NCBI GenBank assembly: GCA_965227035.1
Contig: OZ245724.1
Span: 3,720,001-3,784,000 of the forward strand
Direction: 5' to 3'
Length of the DNA stretch: 64,000 bases
Origin: CBDDFQ01 sp965227035
Lineage (GTDB): Bacteria; Pseudomonadota; Gammaproteobacteria; Burkholderiales; Burkholderiaceae_C
Position 1 is the first letter of the stretch. Each line of letters starts with the position of its first letter. Under the pieces are notes generated by a model, which was not told where the DNA came from, did not search any database, and worked only from the letters and a program-made list of their open reading frames with translations. The translations under genes and the position numbers were made by a program. Of the stretch, positions 34,579 to 42,332 are shown in pieces.

Positions 34579-36042
34579 TCAAAATCCCTCCGGCGTGCGA
34601 AGGTGGAAGTCGGTGGTCTGCTGGAATTGATGCGCAACGTTGAGCAGCTTGGCTTCGTCGAAGTAAGTGCCGATGAGCTGCATGCCGACCGGCATATTCG
34701 AGTCGCCGAAACCTGAGGGAACGCTCATGCAAGGCAGTCCTGCAAGCGATGCGGGCAGCGTGAAAATATCGGCCAGATAGTTGGCGACCGGATCGTCGCT
34801 CAACGCGCCGATCTTCCATGCAACCGTTGGAGCTATCGGGCCTGCAATGACATCGCACTGTTTGAATGCGGCTTTGAAATCTTCGGCAATCATTCGGCGA
34901 ATTTTTTGCGCTTGCAGGTAGTACGCGTCGTAGTAGCCATGCGAAAGAACGTAAGTGCCGATCATGATCCGGCGCTTTACTTCATCGCCGAATCCTTCTG
35001 CGCGGGACTTGCGATACATGTCCGCCAAGTCGCCGTACTGCGCTGCGCGATGACCGAATTTCACGCCGTCGAATCGGCTCAAATTGCTCGATGCTTCTGC
35101 CGGCGCAATGATGTAGTAAACCGGAATGGAAAGCTCCGTGCGCGGCAAGGAAATCTCGACCAGCGTTGCACCGAGAGACTTGTAAACCGCAAGCGCATCG
35201 TCGATGACCTTGCGAACATCGGCGCTCAATCCTTCGCCGAAAAATTCTTTCGGAACACCAATTCGGAGGCCCTTCAAGTCGTTGTGTAGGCCGCGCGAAA
35301 AATCTTCCTCTGGCAAGTCGAGCGATGTCGAATCGCGATCCGGATCCGGGCCGACCATCGCGCTTAACAGCATCGCGCAATCTTCGGCGCTGCGAGCCAT
35401 CGGGCCTGCTTGGTCGAGGCTCGAAGCGTAAGCAATCATTCCGTAGCGCGACGCGCGTCCGTAAGTCGGTTTGATGCCAGTGATACCGCAGAAAGATGCC
35501 GGTTGGCGAATCGAACCACCGGTGTCTGTGCCTGTTGCTGCAGGCGCGAGCATGGCAGCGACTGCTGCGGCGCTACCGCCCGATGAGCCGCCCGGAATGC
35601 GTGAGGTGTCCCATGGGTTCAGCACGTTTTTGTAGGCGGAATTTTCGTTCGACGATCCCATCGCGAACTCGTCGCAGTTCAGCTTGCCGAGCGACACCGC
35701 ACCGGCTTTCGTGAGATTGCTGACCACCGTCGCGTCGAACGGCGAGCGATAACCTTCGAGCATCTTAGAGCCGGCAGTGCTGATGAAATCGCGTGTGACG
35801 AATGCATCTTTGTGCGCCACCGGAACGCCGGCCAGATCGGGCGCTTCATCGGACGCGAGTAGCGCATCTGCAGCACTGGCCTGGTTCATCGTGACTTCTT
35901 CATCCATATGAAGAAACGCACCCAGCGAATCGTGCTGTCTGGCGCGCGCAAGAAAGGCCTGCGCGGTTTCTGTTGCAGAGATTTCTCGCGCTTTCAATTT
36001 GGCCGCGAGCTGCGCAACGCCTAGTTCGTGAATCTGTGTCAT
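34579..36042 (-). CDS. gatA: Asp-tRNA(Asn)/Glu-tRNA(Gln) amidotransferase subunit A
   Basis: A 487-residue amidase-signature enzyme. The Ser-cisSer-Lys triad is visible: Lys in VAHKDAF, Ser in IPGGSSGGSAAAVA, and the nucleophile Ser in GTDTGGSIRQPASFCG. It releases ammonia from glutamine for GatB. It forms the operon gatC-gatA-gatB on the minus strand, with 63 bases between gatC and gatA. Confidence 0.96.
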   Translation of the reverse strand: MTQIHELGVAQLAAKLKAREISATETAQAFLARARQHDSLGAFLHMDEEVTMNQASAADALLASDEAPDLAGVPVAHKDAFVTRDFISTAGSKMLEGYRSPFDATVVSNLTKAGAVSLGKLNCDEFAMGSSNENSAYKNVLNPWDTSRIPGGSSGGSAAAVAAMLAPAATGTDTGGSIRQPASFCGITGIKPTYGRASRYGMIAYASSLDQAGPMARSAEDCAMLLSAMVGPDPDRDSTSLDLPEEDFSRGLHNDLKGLRIGVPKEFFGEGLSADVRKVIDDALAVYKSLGATLVEISLPRTELSIPVYYIIAPAEASSNLSRFDGVKFGHRAAQYGDLADMYRKSRAEGFGDEVKRRIMIGTYVLSHGYYDAYYLQAQKIRRMIAEDFKAAFKQCDVIAGPIAPTVAWKIGALSDDPVANYLADIFTLPASLAGLPCMSVPSGFGDSNMPVGMQLIGTYFDEAKLLNVAHQFQQTTDFHLRTPEGF

Positions 36043-36105
36043 GTCTTGTTTTAGGATCTTTTTTTGGCCGTCGCGATGCGTGCGGACAGGCGCTATTTCA
36101 GATGT

Positions 36106-36405
36106 TTATTCGATCACCTTCGGAACGAGAAAAAGACCTCGTTCGACAGCCGGCGCGCTGCGTTGATTGGCCTCGCGCTGATTCGTCTCGCTCACTTCGT
36201 CGGGACGCAATCTGAGGGCGATTTCCTCAATGACGGCGACCGGATGCGGCAGCGGATCGATGCCCGTGGTGTCCACCGCGCGCATCTGCTCGACGATCGC
36301 AAAGAACCCGTTGATCTTGGTCAGCATGTCGCCCCGTTCCTCGGGGGCCAGGTCCAGGCGCGCCAGGTTGGCGATTCGGTCGATATCTTGAGGGGTTAGT
36401 GCCAT
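36106..36405 (-). CDS. gatC: Asp-tRNA(Asn)/Glu-tRNA(Gln) amidotransferase subunit C
   Basis: A 99-residue GatC stabilising the GatA-GatB complex. The start MALTPQDIDRIANLARLDL at 36405 matches the family; the frame extends further upstream, but that would enter the shared promoter region with mreB. FLVPKVIE is the typical C-terminus. First gene of the gatCAB operon, divergent from mreB with 201 bases between starts. Confidence 0.93.
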   Translation of the reverse strand: MALTPQDIDRIANLARLDLAPEERGDMLTKINGFFAIVEQMRAVDTTGIDPLPHPVAVIEEIALRLRPDEVSETNQREANQRSAPAVERGLFLVPKVIE

Positions 36406-36606
36406 AAATTTTGGGGTCGAAAAAACGGGGTTTCGATAGGAAATCCGGGGCTTCGGCCGGGAGTTATTCACAGGGGATGGGGTATTATCCGGCTTTGGCG
36501 CAAAGGCCTCGATTGGCTGCTGTTTTGCGCTTAAAACCGATCAATTTCTATCGATAAATGCGGCGACGGCCCACCGAAGCGTGTGTCGTGCCTGAGAGGA
36601 TTTCTA

Positions 36607-37650
36607 ATGTTTGGAGCTTTCCGTCGGTACTTTTCTACCGACCTGGCCATCGACCTTGGCACTGCCAACACCCTGATTTTTGCCCGCGACAAGGGCATCG
36701 TTCTCGATGAACCTTCCGTAGTCGCCATCCGCCACGAAGGCGGCCCCAACGGCAAAAAAGTCATTCAAGCGGTCGGCAAGGAAGCCAAGGCCATGCTGGG
36801 CAAGGTTCCCGGCAACATCGAAGCCATCCGGCCCATGAAAGACGGCGTTATTGCCGATTTCATCGTGACCGAGCAGATGATCAAGCAGTTCATCAAGATG
36901 GTTCACCCCCGTTCAGTCCTGCGTCCCAGCCCGCGAATCATCATTTGCGTTCCTTGCGGATCGACTCAGGTCGAACGTCGCGCAATCAAGGATGCGGCAG
37001 AAGCGGCCGGTGCCAGCGCGGTGTATCTCATCGAAGAACCCATGGCAGCTGCTATCGGCGCAGGTTTGCCGGTGTCTGAGCCTAGCGGCTCGATGGTGGT
37101 GGATATCGGCGGCGGCACGACCGAAGTCGGCGTCATCTCGCTGGGCGGCATGGTCTACAAGGGCAGCGTCCGAGTGGGCGGCGACCGTTTCGACGACGCG
37201 ATCATCAACTACATCCGCCGCAACTACGGCATGTTGATCGGCGAGCCGACTGCAGAAGCGATCAAGAAGAACATCGGTTCGGCTTTCCCCGGCTCGGAAG
37301 TCAAGGAAATGGAAGTCAAAGGCCGCAATTTGAGCGAAGGCGTGCCGCGCAGCTTCACCATCTCCAGCAACGAAATTCTGGAAGCGCTCACCGACCCTCT
37401 GAACAACATCGTGTCGGCAGTAAAGAACGCACTCGAACAGACACCTCCCGAACTCGGTGCCGACATCGCCGAACGCGGAATGATGCTCACCGGCGGTGGC
37501 GCATTGCTTCGCGATCTCGATCGCCTGCTGGCCGAGGAAACCGGCCTGCCGGTTCTGGTGGCTGAAGACCCGCTGACCTGCGTGGTTCGCGGATGCGGTA
37601 TCGCTCTGGAGCGGATGGACCGCCTGGGAAGCATTTTCACCAGCGAATGA
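36607..37650 (+). CDS. mreB: Rod-shape actin homologue MreB
   Basis: A 347-residue bacterial actin that organises lateral wall synthesis at the inner membrane. It has the N-terminal amphipathic MFGAFRRYFS, phosphate-1 DLGTANTLIF, phosphate-2 VVDIGGGTTEVGVI, the adenosine motif MLTGGGALLRDL and interdomain hinge sequences. The start at 36607 follows GAGAGGATTTCTA. It leads mreBCD-mrdA. The upstream 201 bases contain a TATTAT (36483) and an inverted GCGCAAA/TTTGCGC pair, but no clear promoter pair. Confidence 0.96.
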   Translation: MFGAFRRYFSTDLAIDLGTANTLIFARDKGIVLDEPSVVAIRHEGGPNGKKVIQAVGKEAKAMLGKVPGNIEAIRPMKDGVIADFIVTEQMIKQFIKMVHPRSVLRPSPRIIICVPCGSTQVERRAIKDAAEAAGASAVYLIEEPMAAAIGAGLPVSEPSGSMVVDIGGGTTEVGVISLGGMVYKGSVRVGGDRFDDAIINYIRRNYGMLIGEPTAEAIKKNIGSAFPGSEVKEMEVKGRNLSEGVPRSFTISSNEILEALTDPLNNIVSAVKNALEQTPPELGADIAERGMMLTGGGALLRDLDRLLAEETGLPVLVAEDPLTCVVRGCGIALERMDRLGSIFTSE

Positions 37651-37740
37651 TCGCGATCGCCGAGCGTGAAGGCCGAGCGATGTGCATTTTTTTGCCCTCG
37701 ACTCGCCGGCTCGCCCCGGTGACCGGCTGACGAGTCATCC

Positions 37741-38676
37741 ATGCCACTCGGTACTCTGGACAGAACCCCGCCGCCCTTCTTCAAGCAGGGGCCGTCTGCG
37801 TTGTCCAGACTTCTGTTTTTTGCTGCCCTCGCACTGTTTTTGATGGTCGCCGACGCCCGATTCGGATTGAGCGGAGCGGTGCGAACCGTGGTCGGCACCG
37901 TCCTGTATCCGATTCAATGGCTGGCCATGCGGCCGGTCGAACTTGCGCGCGGTGGCGGCGCTTATTTCGAATCGCTGCAGAAGGCGCAACAGGCCGAGAA
38001 AGCGGCCGACGTCAAACTGGCCGAGCAATCGATGCGGGCGAGTCAGGTGGAGCAACTCGCCCTTGAGAACACCCGATTGCGCAAGCTACTTGAGTTGCGC
38101 GACCAGGTGAAGGTGACCACGCAGGCCGCAGAAGTTCTGCATGACGCCGCCGACATCTACAGCCGCAAAGTCATCATCGACAAGGGCCTGACCCATGGCA
38201 TCAAACTGGGATCGCCGGTGGCCGACGAGAACGGCGTGCTGGGGCAGGTCACGCAGGTTCATTCGCTGGTGAGCGAAGTCACGCTGCTCGTCGATCGCGA
38301 TCAGGCGATACCCGTGCTGAATACACGCACTGGCGCACGCAGCGTTGCGTTCGGCGAGCCAGTCGTGAACGGCGGCGTACTCGAGCTTCGATTCATTCCC
38401 GCCAACGCCGATGTGCAGGAGGGTGATCTGCTCACCACCAGCGGCGTCGACGGTATTTATCCGCCCGGATTGCCCGTCGCCAAAATCACCAGCATCGAGC
38501 GCCGCGCGAACTCCGCGTTCGCTCAAATTTATTGCCAGCCGCAAGCGCTCATTCAAGGCTCGCTTCATGTGCTCGTGATGGAGCCACAACCGATCCAGCT
38601 ACCGGTGCGCGACGATGCCGCAGCAGCGAAGCCCGCCACCAAGACGTCGAAGCCGGTGAAGGGGTCCAAGCGATGA
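37741..38676 (+). CDS. mreC: Rod shape-determining protein MreC
   Basis: A 311-residue bitopic protein. An N-terminal tail PPPFFKQGPS, a TM helix at about 22-40, a coiled coil at about 75-120 (ESLQKAQQAEKAADVKLAEQ) and a periplasmic beta-barrel region with KVIIDKGLTHGIKLGSPV and VQEGDLLTTSGVDGIYPPGLPVAKI are present. It links MreB to the penicillin-binding proteins. It is 90 bases after mreB; its stop overlaps the mreD start (ATGA). Confidence 0.94.
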   Translation: MPLGTLDRTPPPFFKQGPSALSRLLFFAALALFLMVADARFGLSGAVRTVVGTVLYPIQWLAMRPVELARGGGAYFESLQKAQQAEKAADVKLAEQSMRASQVEQLALENTRLRKLLELRDQVKVTTQAAEVLHDAADIYSRKVIIDKGLTHGIKLGSPVADENGVLGQVTQVHSLVSEVTLLVDRDQAIPVLNTRTGARSVAFGEPVVNGGVLELRFIPANADVQEGDLLTTSGVDGIYPPGLPVAKITSIERRANSAFAQIYCQPQALIQGSLHVLVMEPQPIQLPVRDDAAAAKPATKTSKPVKGSKR

Positions 38677-39191
38677 TCATGCGTCCTGGACAACAGCTCC
38701 TGCTTCCTGCCAACCCGGTTTTCATCTGGTTCAGCCTGATCGTGGCCTTGTTCCTCGACATGCTGCCCATGGGACGCGCGCCCTGGATGCCCGCATTCCT
38801 GATGATGGTGCTGGTGTTCTGGAACGTGCATCAGCCGCAGCGCCTGGGCATGGCGACTTCGTTCGTGTTCGGACTTTTGCTGGATGTGCATCAGGGCGCT
38901 CTGCTGGGGCAGCACGCACTTTCGTTCTCGTTGCTGAGCTTTCTTGCAATCAACATTCACAGACGATTGTTGTGGTTCACGGTTCCGTCGCAGGCGGTTC
39001 AGGTGTTCCCGATCTTTTTTGCCGCCCACGCGATAGAACTTGCGGTCAGAATGATCGGTGGCGGGGTGTTCCCGGGGTTCTGGATATTGCTGGCACCCGT
39101 ATTGGAGGCGGCGCTTTGGCCGGTGGTGAGTGTGTGTCTGCTGGCGCCTCAACGACGCGCTCCCGACCCGGACGCCAATCGACCGCTGTGA
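38673..39191 (+). CDS. mreD: Rod shape-determining protein MreD
   Basis: A 172-residue inner-membrane protein with about five hydrophobic helices (VFIWFSLIVALFLDMLPMG; SFVFGLLLDVHQGALLGQHA; FFAAHAIELAVRMIGG). The FGLLLDVHQGALLGQHAL segment is the MreD family signature. ATG 38673 overlaps the mreC stop. It works with MreC in the elongasome. Confidence 0.92.
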   Translation: MIMRPGQQLLLPANPVFIWFSLIVALFLDMLPMGRAPWMPAFLMMVLVFWNVHQPQRLGMATSFVFGLLLDVHQGALLGQHALSFSLLSFLAINIHRRLLWFTVPSQAVQVFPIFFAAHAIELAVRMIGGGVFPGFWILLAPVLEAALWPVVSVCLLAPQRRAPDPDANRPL

Positions 39192-39213
39192 TCTTCGTCA
39201 ATCGAGAAGAAAC

Positions 39214-41160
39214 ATGACTGAACTACGAAACGTCGAAGCCGATCTCTCGCGATTCCGATCGCGGGTCTTCGTCATCGGCTTTGCGGTTCTGTTCGCGTTT
39301 TCGCTGGTGCTCGCTAGATTGATTTACCTTCAGGTCGTCCGGCACGACGACCTCGCGGCGCAAGCCGAGAGCAACCGCACCGCCATCGTTCCCATCGTGC
39401 CGAACCGCGGACAGATCAAAGACCGCAACGGCATCGTGCTCGCGACGAATTACTCGGCGTACACGCTAGAAATCACGCCGAGCAAGTCGGCCGACCTCGA
39501 TGCCACCATCGATTCGCTGAGCGAAATCGTGGATGTGACCGCGCGCGACAGACGCCGATTCAAAAAGCTGATGGAAGAGTCGCGCAATTTCGAATCCTTG
39601 CCGATTCGCACTCGCCTGACCGATGAAGAAGTGGCGCGTTTCACCGCCAATCGTTATCGGTTTCCCGGTGTCGAAGTCAAGGCGCGTTTGTTTCGCAACT
39701 ATCCCTACGGCGAGCTGGCGAGCCACATCATCGGATACATAGGCCGGATCAACACCCGCGAAAAAGAGCGCATAGACGACTCCGACGATGCGCCGAACTA
39801 CCGCGGCACCGAATACATCGGCAAGCTAGGTGTCGAGCAGAGTTACGAGGCGCAGTTGCACGGCCAGACCGGCTTCGAGCGGATGGAAACATCGGCTGGC
39901 GGGTACGCGGTGCGCAAGCTGGCGAGCCATCCTGCGACGCCTGGGAACGCGGTCGTTCTCTCTCTCGATATCAAGCTGCAGAAAATGGTCGAGGACCTGT
40001 TCGGGCAGCGACGCGGAGCATTGGTGGCGATCGATCCCAAGACAGGCGAATTGCTCGCTGTCGTAAGCAAGCCGACCTTCGATCCGAATCTATTCGTCGA
40101 AGGCATCGATCAGGAAAACTGGGCGCTGCTCAACGAATCGATGGACAAGCCGCTGCTCAATCGTGCGTTGCGCGGCACCTATCCTCCCGGATCGACCTAC
40201 AAGCCTTTCATGGCTTTGGGCGCGCTCGAGACGCACAAGCGATCGACGAACTTCACGATGAACGATGCCGGCACCTACAACTTCGGCGGCCACCAGTTCC
40301 GCAGTCACGAGGCGGTGGGGCAGGTCGACATGTACCGCGCGATCGTGAAGTCGAGCAACGTTTACTTCTATTCGCTCGCAAACGATATGGGAGTCGATGT
40401 GATGCACGACTTCATGAAGCCGCTGGGCTTCGGTCAGATCACCGGCATCGATATTCCGGGCGAAGTGCGTGGTGTGCTTCCGAGTCCCGAGTGGAAAAAA
40501 GCGACTTACAAGAGGCCTGAGCAGCAGCGCTGGTATGCGGGGGAAACCATCTCGCTGGGTATCGGCCAGGGCTACAACAACTTCACCATGCTGCAACTCG
40601 CTGCGGCCACCGCAACGCTTGCCAACGACGGCGTGAAATATCGTCCGCATGTAGTGCTTGCGACTCAGGACGCGTTGACCGGGCAGAAGATCATGGTTCA
40701 GCAGGCGCCCGCAGAAAACCTCGGCTACAAACCCGAGAACGTGGCGTTCGTGAAGCGGGCGCTCGTGGGGGTGACGACCGAAGGCACGTCGATCAGATCG
40801 TTTTTGAACGCTGGATATTTGAGTGGCGGCAAGACCGGCACCGCGCAGGCGGTCACGATCAGCCAGAAAGACAAATACAACGCGTCGCGACTGGATGAAT
40901 ATCAGCGCGATCACGGCGTCTACATGGCATTTGCTCCCGCCGACGATCCGAAGATCGCTTTGGCCTTGATTGTCGAAAACGCCGGATGGGGCGCCGAGGT
41001 CGCAGCCCCGATTGCGCGCCGCGTGTTCGATTACTGGCTCATGAACAAATACCCGAGCGAAGAAGACATCGCGTCCATTCAAAAAGGTATCGGCGGCCCG
41101 CCCATCGGCAAACCGCGCGATCCGGCGACGGTTTGGTCGGAGATGATAGCACCGCAGTAG
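39214..41160 (+). CDS. mrdA: Penicillin-binding protein 2 (elongasome transpeptidase)
   Basis: A 648-residue class B PBP. TM helix at about 20-42, a dimerisation/pedestal domain (EAQLHGQTGFERMET), then the transpeptidase with SxxK in PPGSTYKPF, SxN in KSSNVYFY and KTG in GGKTGTAQAV. It crosslinks lateral peptidoglycan. It is the last gene of the mre cluster; rodA, its usual partner and neighbour, is absent, and the next gene is on the other strand. AAGAAAC precedes ATG 39214. Confidence 0.95.
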   Translation: MTELRNVEADLSRFRSRVFVIGFAVLFAFSLVLARLIYLQVVRHDDLAAQAESNRTAIVPIVPNRGQIKDRNGIVLATNYSAYTLEITPSKSADLDATIDSLSEIVDVTARDRRRFKKLMEESRNFESLPIRTRLTDEEVARFTANRYRFPGVEVKARLFRNYPYGELASHIIGYIGRINTREKERIDDSDDAPNYRGTEYIGKLGVEQSYEAQLHGQTGFERMETSAGGYAVRKLASHPATPGNAVVLSLDIKLQKMVEDLFGQRRGALVAIDPKTGELLAVVSKPTFDPNLFVEGIDQENWALLNESMDKPLLNRALRGTYPPGSTYKPFMALGALETHKRSTNFTMNDAGTYNFGGHQFRSHEAVGQVDMYRAIVKSSNVYFYSLANDMGVDVMHDFMKPLGFGQITGIDIPGEVRGVLPSPEWKKATYKRPEQQRWYAGETISLGIGQGYNNFTMLQLAAATATLANDGVKYRPHVVLATQDALTGQKIMVQQAPAENLGYKPENVAFVKRALVGVTTEGTSIRSFLNAGYLSGGKTGTAQAVTISQKDKYNASRLDEYQRDHGVYMAFAPADDPKIALALIVENAGWGAEVAAPIARRVFDYWLMNKYPSEEDIASIQKGIGGPPIGKPRDPATVWSEMIAPQ

Positions 41161-41189
41161 GTTTGTCGTGGCGCCGACATCGCAACTCG

Positions 41190-41954
41190 CTAACGCATCA
41201 GCATGAACGCGTCGTAGCCAGTCTTCAGGATCAGGGCGCCCACGACAACGATAAATAGCCCGCGCACGAATCCGGCGCCGTGCTTCATGGCCATGCGAGT
41301 GCCCAGCACGCTGCCGATCACATTCGCGACCGCCATGGGTACGGCCAGATGCCACCACACATGCCCTGTCGACGCAAAAAGAATGAGCGCCGCCAGATTG
41401 GTCGCTACGTTCACCAGCTTTGCCGATGCCGAGGCATGCAGGAAGTCGTAGCCCAACCAGCGCACGAACAGGAACACCATGAAGCTGCCTGTGCCGGGGC
41501 CGAAGAAGCCGTCGTAGAAACCGATGACCAGACCGATGCTCGAAGCGGCCATCAGTTCGTGCTTGCGGGCGAATCGCGGTGCGTGTACCCGGCCCATGTC
41601 TTTACGGGCCAGCGTGTAGATCAAAACGGCAGCCAGGATGAACGGAAGAGCGATGCGCAGGAAATCGGGCGCAATTTTGGTTAGCGTCCAGGCGCCCGCG
41701 AATGCACCGATAAATCCTGCAACGGTGGCCGGAAGCAGCGAATGCCATGTCAGCGTGACCCGCTTCGAGTACTGCCATGAAGCCATGGCCGTGCCCCAGA
41801 TTGATGCGCTTTTATTGACACCGAACAAAGTGGCAGGCGGTGCCTGCGGAAAAACCGCGAACAAGGCCGGCACCAGAATGAGCCCCCCGCCGCCTACGAC
41901 CGCATCGACGAAACCGGCCAGCATGGACGCCAGCGTCACCAGAATTATTTCCAT
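41190..41954 (-). CDS. TauE/SafE-family sulfite/anion exporter-like permease
   Basis: A 254-residue membrane protein with about eight hydrophobic helices. The duplicated TauE-type motif is seen at AGFVDAVVGGGGLILVPAL and GFYDGFFGPGTGSFMVF. Family members move sulfite, sulfoacetate or related organosulfur anions; the substrate here is unknown. It converges with mrdA (29 bases). Its upstream region holds a hairpin terminator pointing the same way. Confidence 0.88.
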   Translation of the reverse strand: MEIILVTLASMLAGFVDAVVGGGGLILVPALFAVFPQAPPATLFGVNKSASIWGTAMASWQYSKRVTLTWHSLLPATVAGFIGAFAGAWTLTKIAPDFLRIALPFILAAVLIYTLARKDMGRVHAPRFARKHELMAASSIGLVIGFYDGFFGPGTGSFMVFLFVRWLGYDFLHASASAKLVNVATNLAALILFASTGHVWWHLAVPMAVANVIGSVLGTRMAMKHGAGFVRGLFIVVVGALILKTGYDAFMLMR

Positions 41955-42064
41955 GCGGGAATTTTCTCATTCGAAACGAAAGCGACTGCTGGCGCGACTT
42001 TCAGGGCGCTTTCAGAGGGGCGACTCGAACGAGACCCCTAGCAATTTCATTCGGACAAATAAAA

Positions 42065-42087
42065 AGGCGCTGGGGTTGCCAGCGCCT
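42065..42087 (-). terminator. Intrinsic terminator reading on the minus strand
   Basis: AGGCGCTGG (42065-42073) and CCAGCGCCT (42079-42087) make a 9-bp stem with a 5-base loop. The uridine tract is on the minus strand (five A at 42061-42065 read as T), so it ends a minus-strand transcript coming from higher coordinates. No convincing minus-strand protein gene lies there. A second stem, AAACATC/GATGTTT (about 42096-42117), sits next to it. Confidence 0.75.
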
Positions 42088-42181
42088 CGAGAAAACATCT
42101 ACTTGTGGATGTTTAAAAATTTATTCGAATTAGATTTGGTAAATGTCTCCTCAGCCCTCGCCCTCGCGGGCAAATTCGTCC
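42088..42181. other. Intergenic stretch with possible minus-strand small RNA
   Basis: Together with its flanks this is the only gap over 300 bases (41955-42332). Reading frames here are short and lack good starts: a 67-codon minus frame begins at TTG 42302, and another minus frame gives about 43 codons from an internal ATG. The presence of a strong minus-strand terminator downstream suggests a short transcript, but no promoter is clear. Confidence 0.3.
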
Positions 42182-42198
42182 CGCTTGCGAGTGGTGCA
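42182..42198. promoter_or_regulatory. Weaker NtrC-type half site
   Basis: The right half TGGTGCA matches NtrC's TGCACCA-N3-TGGTGCA exactly; the left half keeps only GC. Its centre is 30 bases upstream of the stronger site, close to three helical turns, as expected for cooperating NtrC dimers. Confidence 0.4.
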
Positions 42199-42211
42199 AC
42201 TTTAAGGGCAG

Positions 42212-42228
42212 CGCACTCAATGAGTGCA
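42212..42228. promoter_or_regulatory. NtrC-type enhancer site upstream of amtB
   Basis: GCAC at 42213-42216 and GTGC at 42224-42227 are separated by 7 bases, the NtrC core arrangement, inside the palindrome GCACTCA-A-TGAGTGC. The centre is about 92 bases upstream of the predicted sigma-54 start site, a normal enhancer distance. Confidence 0.65.
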
Positions 42229-42284
42229 TAGGGGTTACCCGCATTTTTATGTGACCAAACTGTCTGTGTAACTCGACCGTTCGG

Positions 42285-42301
42285 CTGGCATGAGTTATGC
42301 A
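42285..42301 (+). promoter_or_regulatory. Sigma-54 promoter of the ammonium transporter gene
   Basis: CTGGCATGAGTTATGCA matches 15 of 17 consensus positions with GG (42287) and GC (42299) ten bases apart. Transcription would begin near the A at 42312. The promoter covers the first in-frame ATG (42297), which therefore cannot be the translation start. Confidence 0.78.
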
Positions 42302-42332
42302 AATCCAGCCCAACAACAAGATCGGAATCACG

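Noticed and set aside
36406..36606. TATTAT at 36483 as the mreB -10 element
   Set aside because: No -35 hexamer lies at 16-18 bases upstream; the nearest candidate gives a 13-base spacer.
42297..42332. ATG 42297 as the amtB start
   Set aside because: The -12 element of a strong sigma-54 promoter overlaps it, and the extra 12 residues would spoil the signal peptide.
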